A DNA stretch of 34,927 bases from Bacteroidota bacterium. Its GTDB lineage: Bacteria > Bacteroidota > Bacteroidia > NS11-12g > UBA955. Position 1 is the first letter of the stretch. Every line of letters begins with the position of its first letter. Made by a program: the position numbers and the translations under genes. Positions 34,835 to 34,927 of the stretch are shown here, in pieces. The notes under the pieces are model-generated. The model ran no database searches and was not told the origin of the DNA. It saw only the letters and a list, made by a program, of their open reading frames with translations. The stretch is from contig CANMBF010000027.1 in the NCBI GenBank assembly GCA_947496065.1, forward strand, positions 1 through 34,927. The letters are read 5' to 3'.

Positions 34835-34879
34835 AGAGGAATCACATTCGACTCCTGAAATCTATCGAGACAAAGTGAC
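34792..34879. repeat. Degenerate tandem copy around the REP-like palindrome
   Basis: The 36 bases at 34792-34827 (starting ACACTCGACTCC and ending ATGAC) recur at 34844-34879 with 27 of 36 bases identical and a 52-base period. The second copy has lost the palindrome symmetry, so it looks like a decayed repeat unit. Confidence 0.6.
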
Positions 34880-34927
34880 TAAATAGAATTATCAAATCAT
34901 CAAATCATCTGATTGATCTAATCCACC

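Larger units (their letters stand above)
34487..34927. other. Non-coding end region with REP-like palindromes
   Basis: No supported coding frame; a frame at 34475-34753 on the plus strand starts at TTG, overlaps the 49-aa gene and covers palindromes. The region holds two hairpin-forming repeats, one degenerate tandem copy, and near the edge a short direct repetition of ATCAAATC. It resembles the intergenic repeat clusters often seen in Bacteroidota. Confidence 0.6.

Noticed and set aside
1-34927. CRISPR, tRNA, rRNA, insertion sequences, prophage
   Set aside because: No regularly spaced repeats, no cloverleaf or rRNA signatures, and no transposase, integrase or phage structural proteins were seen.

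Overview
The window is chromosomal DNA of an aerobic member of the Bacteroidota. The evidence is consistent: six intact or edge-cut genes end in type IX secretion (T9SS) sorting tails of type A or type B, the promoter -7 boxes fit TAnnTTTG, start codons lack Shine-Dalgarno sequences, there is a Bacteroidota-type DUF3276/PUR protein, and a complete Alternative Complex III (act) operon is present. The DNA is AT-rich and densely coded. No rRNA, tRNA, CRISPR array, insertion sequence or prophage was seen. The genus cannot be named from this sequence alone.

Left part (1-13.2 kb): the end of a type-B T9SS cargo protein and a second large one (1182 aa) lie in tandem. They face a DUF1573-htrA envelope pair on the minus strand. 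Next come ruvB (Holliday-junction motor), a secreted S8 subtilase with a type-A tail, a minus-strand PUR-family nucleic-acid-binding protein, a small exported protein, an MBL-fold hydrolase, a minus-strand pgk with a 67-aa membrane protein behind it, and a polyprenyl diphosphate synthase. These are mostly single housekeeping genes in alternating orientation.

Middle part (13.3-27 kb): a 1240-aa type-B T9SS protein with SBBP-like repeats and a 300-aa type-A T9SS protein precede actABCDEF. The act operon encodes the quinol:electron-acceptor oxidoreductase that replaces the bc1 complex: a hexaheme-motif cytochrome ActA, the Tat-exported Fe-S lipoprotein ActB, the NrfD-like quinol-site membrane subunits ActC and ActF, the DUF3341 subunit ActD and the monoheme lipoprotein ActE. 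Two dyads with a shared GAA-N3-TTC core and a TATATTTG box precede it, and a strong intrinsic terminator closes it directly after actF. No cytochrome oxidase genes follow.

Right part (27-34.9 kb): this is the more accessory stretch. It holds a solitary minus-strand protein with a FokI-like cleavage domain whose first catalytic aspartate appears replaced, about 0.9 kb of mostly non-coding DNA with an orphan T9SS type-A tail plus its terminator (a gene relic), a 53-aa membrane peptide gene, a two-gene unit (secreted thioredoxin-like protein without CxxC, then a membrane-anchored coiled-coil protein), a 787-aa T9SS type-A protein with five Ig-like modules, a 49-aa lipoprotein-like peptide gene, and a terminal non-coding region with REP-like palindromes and a degenerate tandem copy. 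The best candidate for something undescribed is the FokI-like protein at 27093-28490. The relic, the operator dyads before act and the REP-like cluster are second-tier observations.
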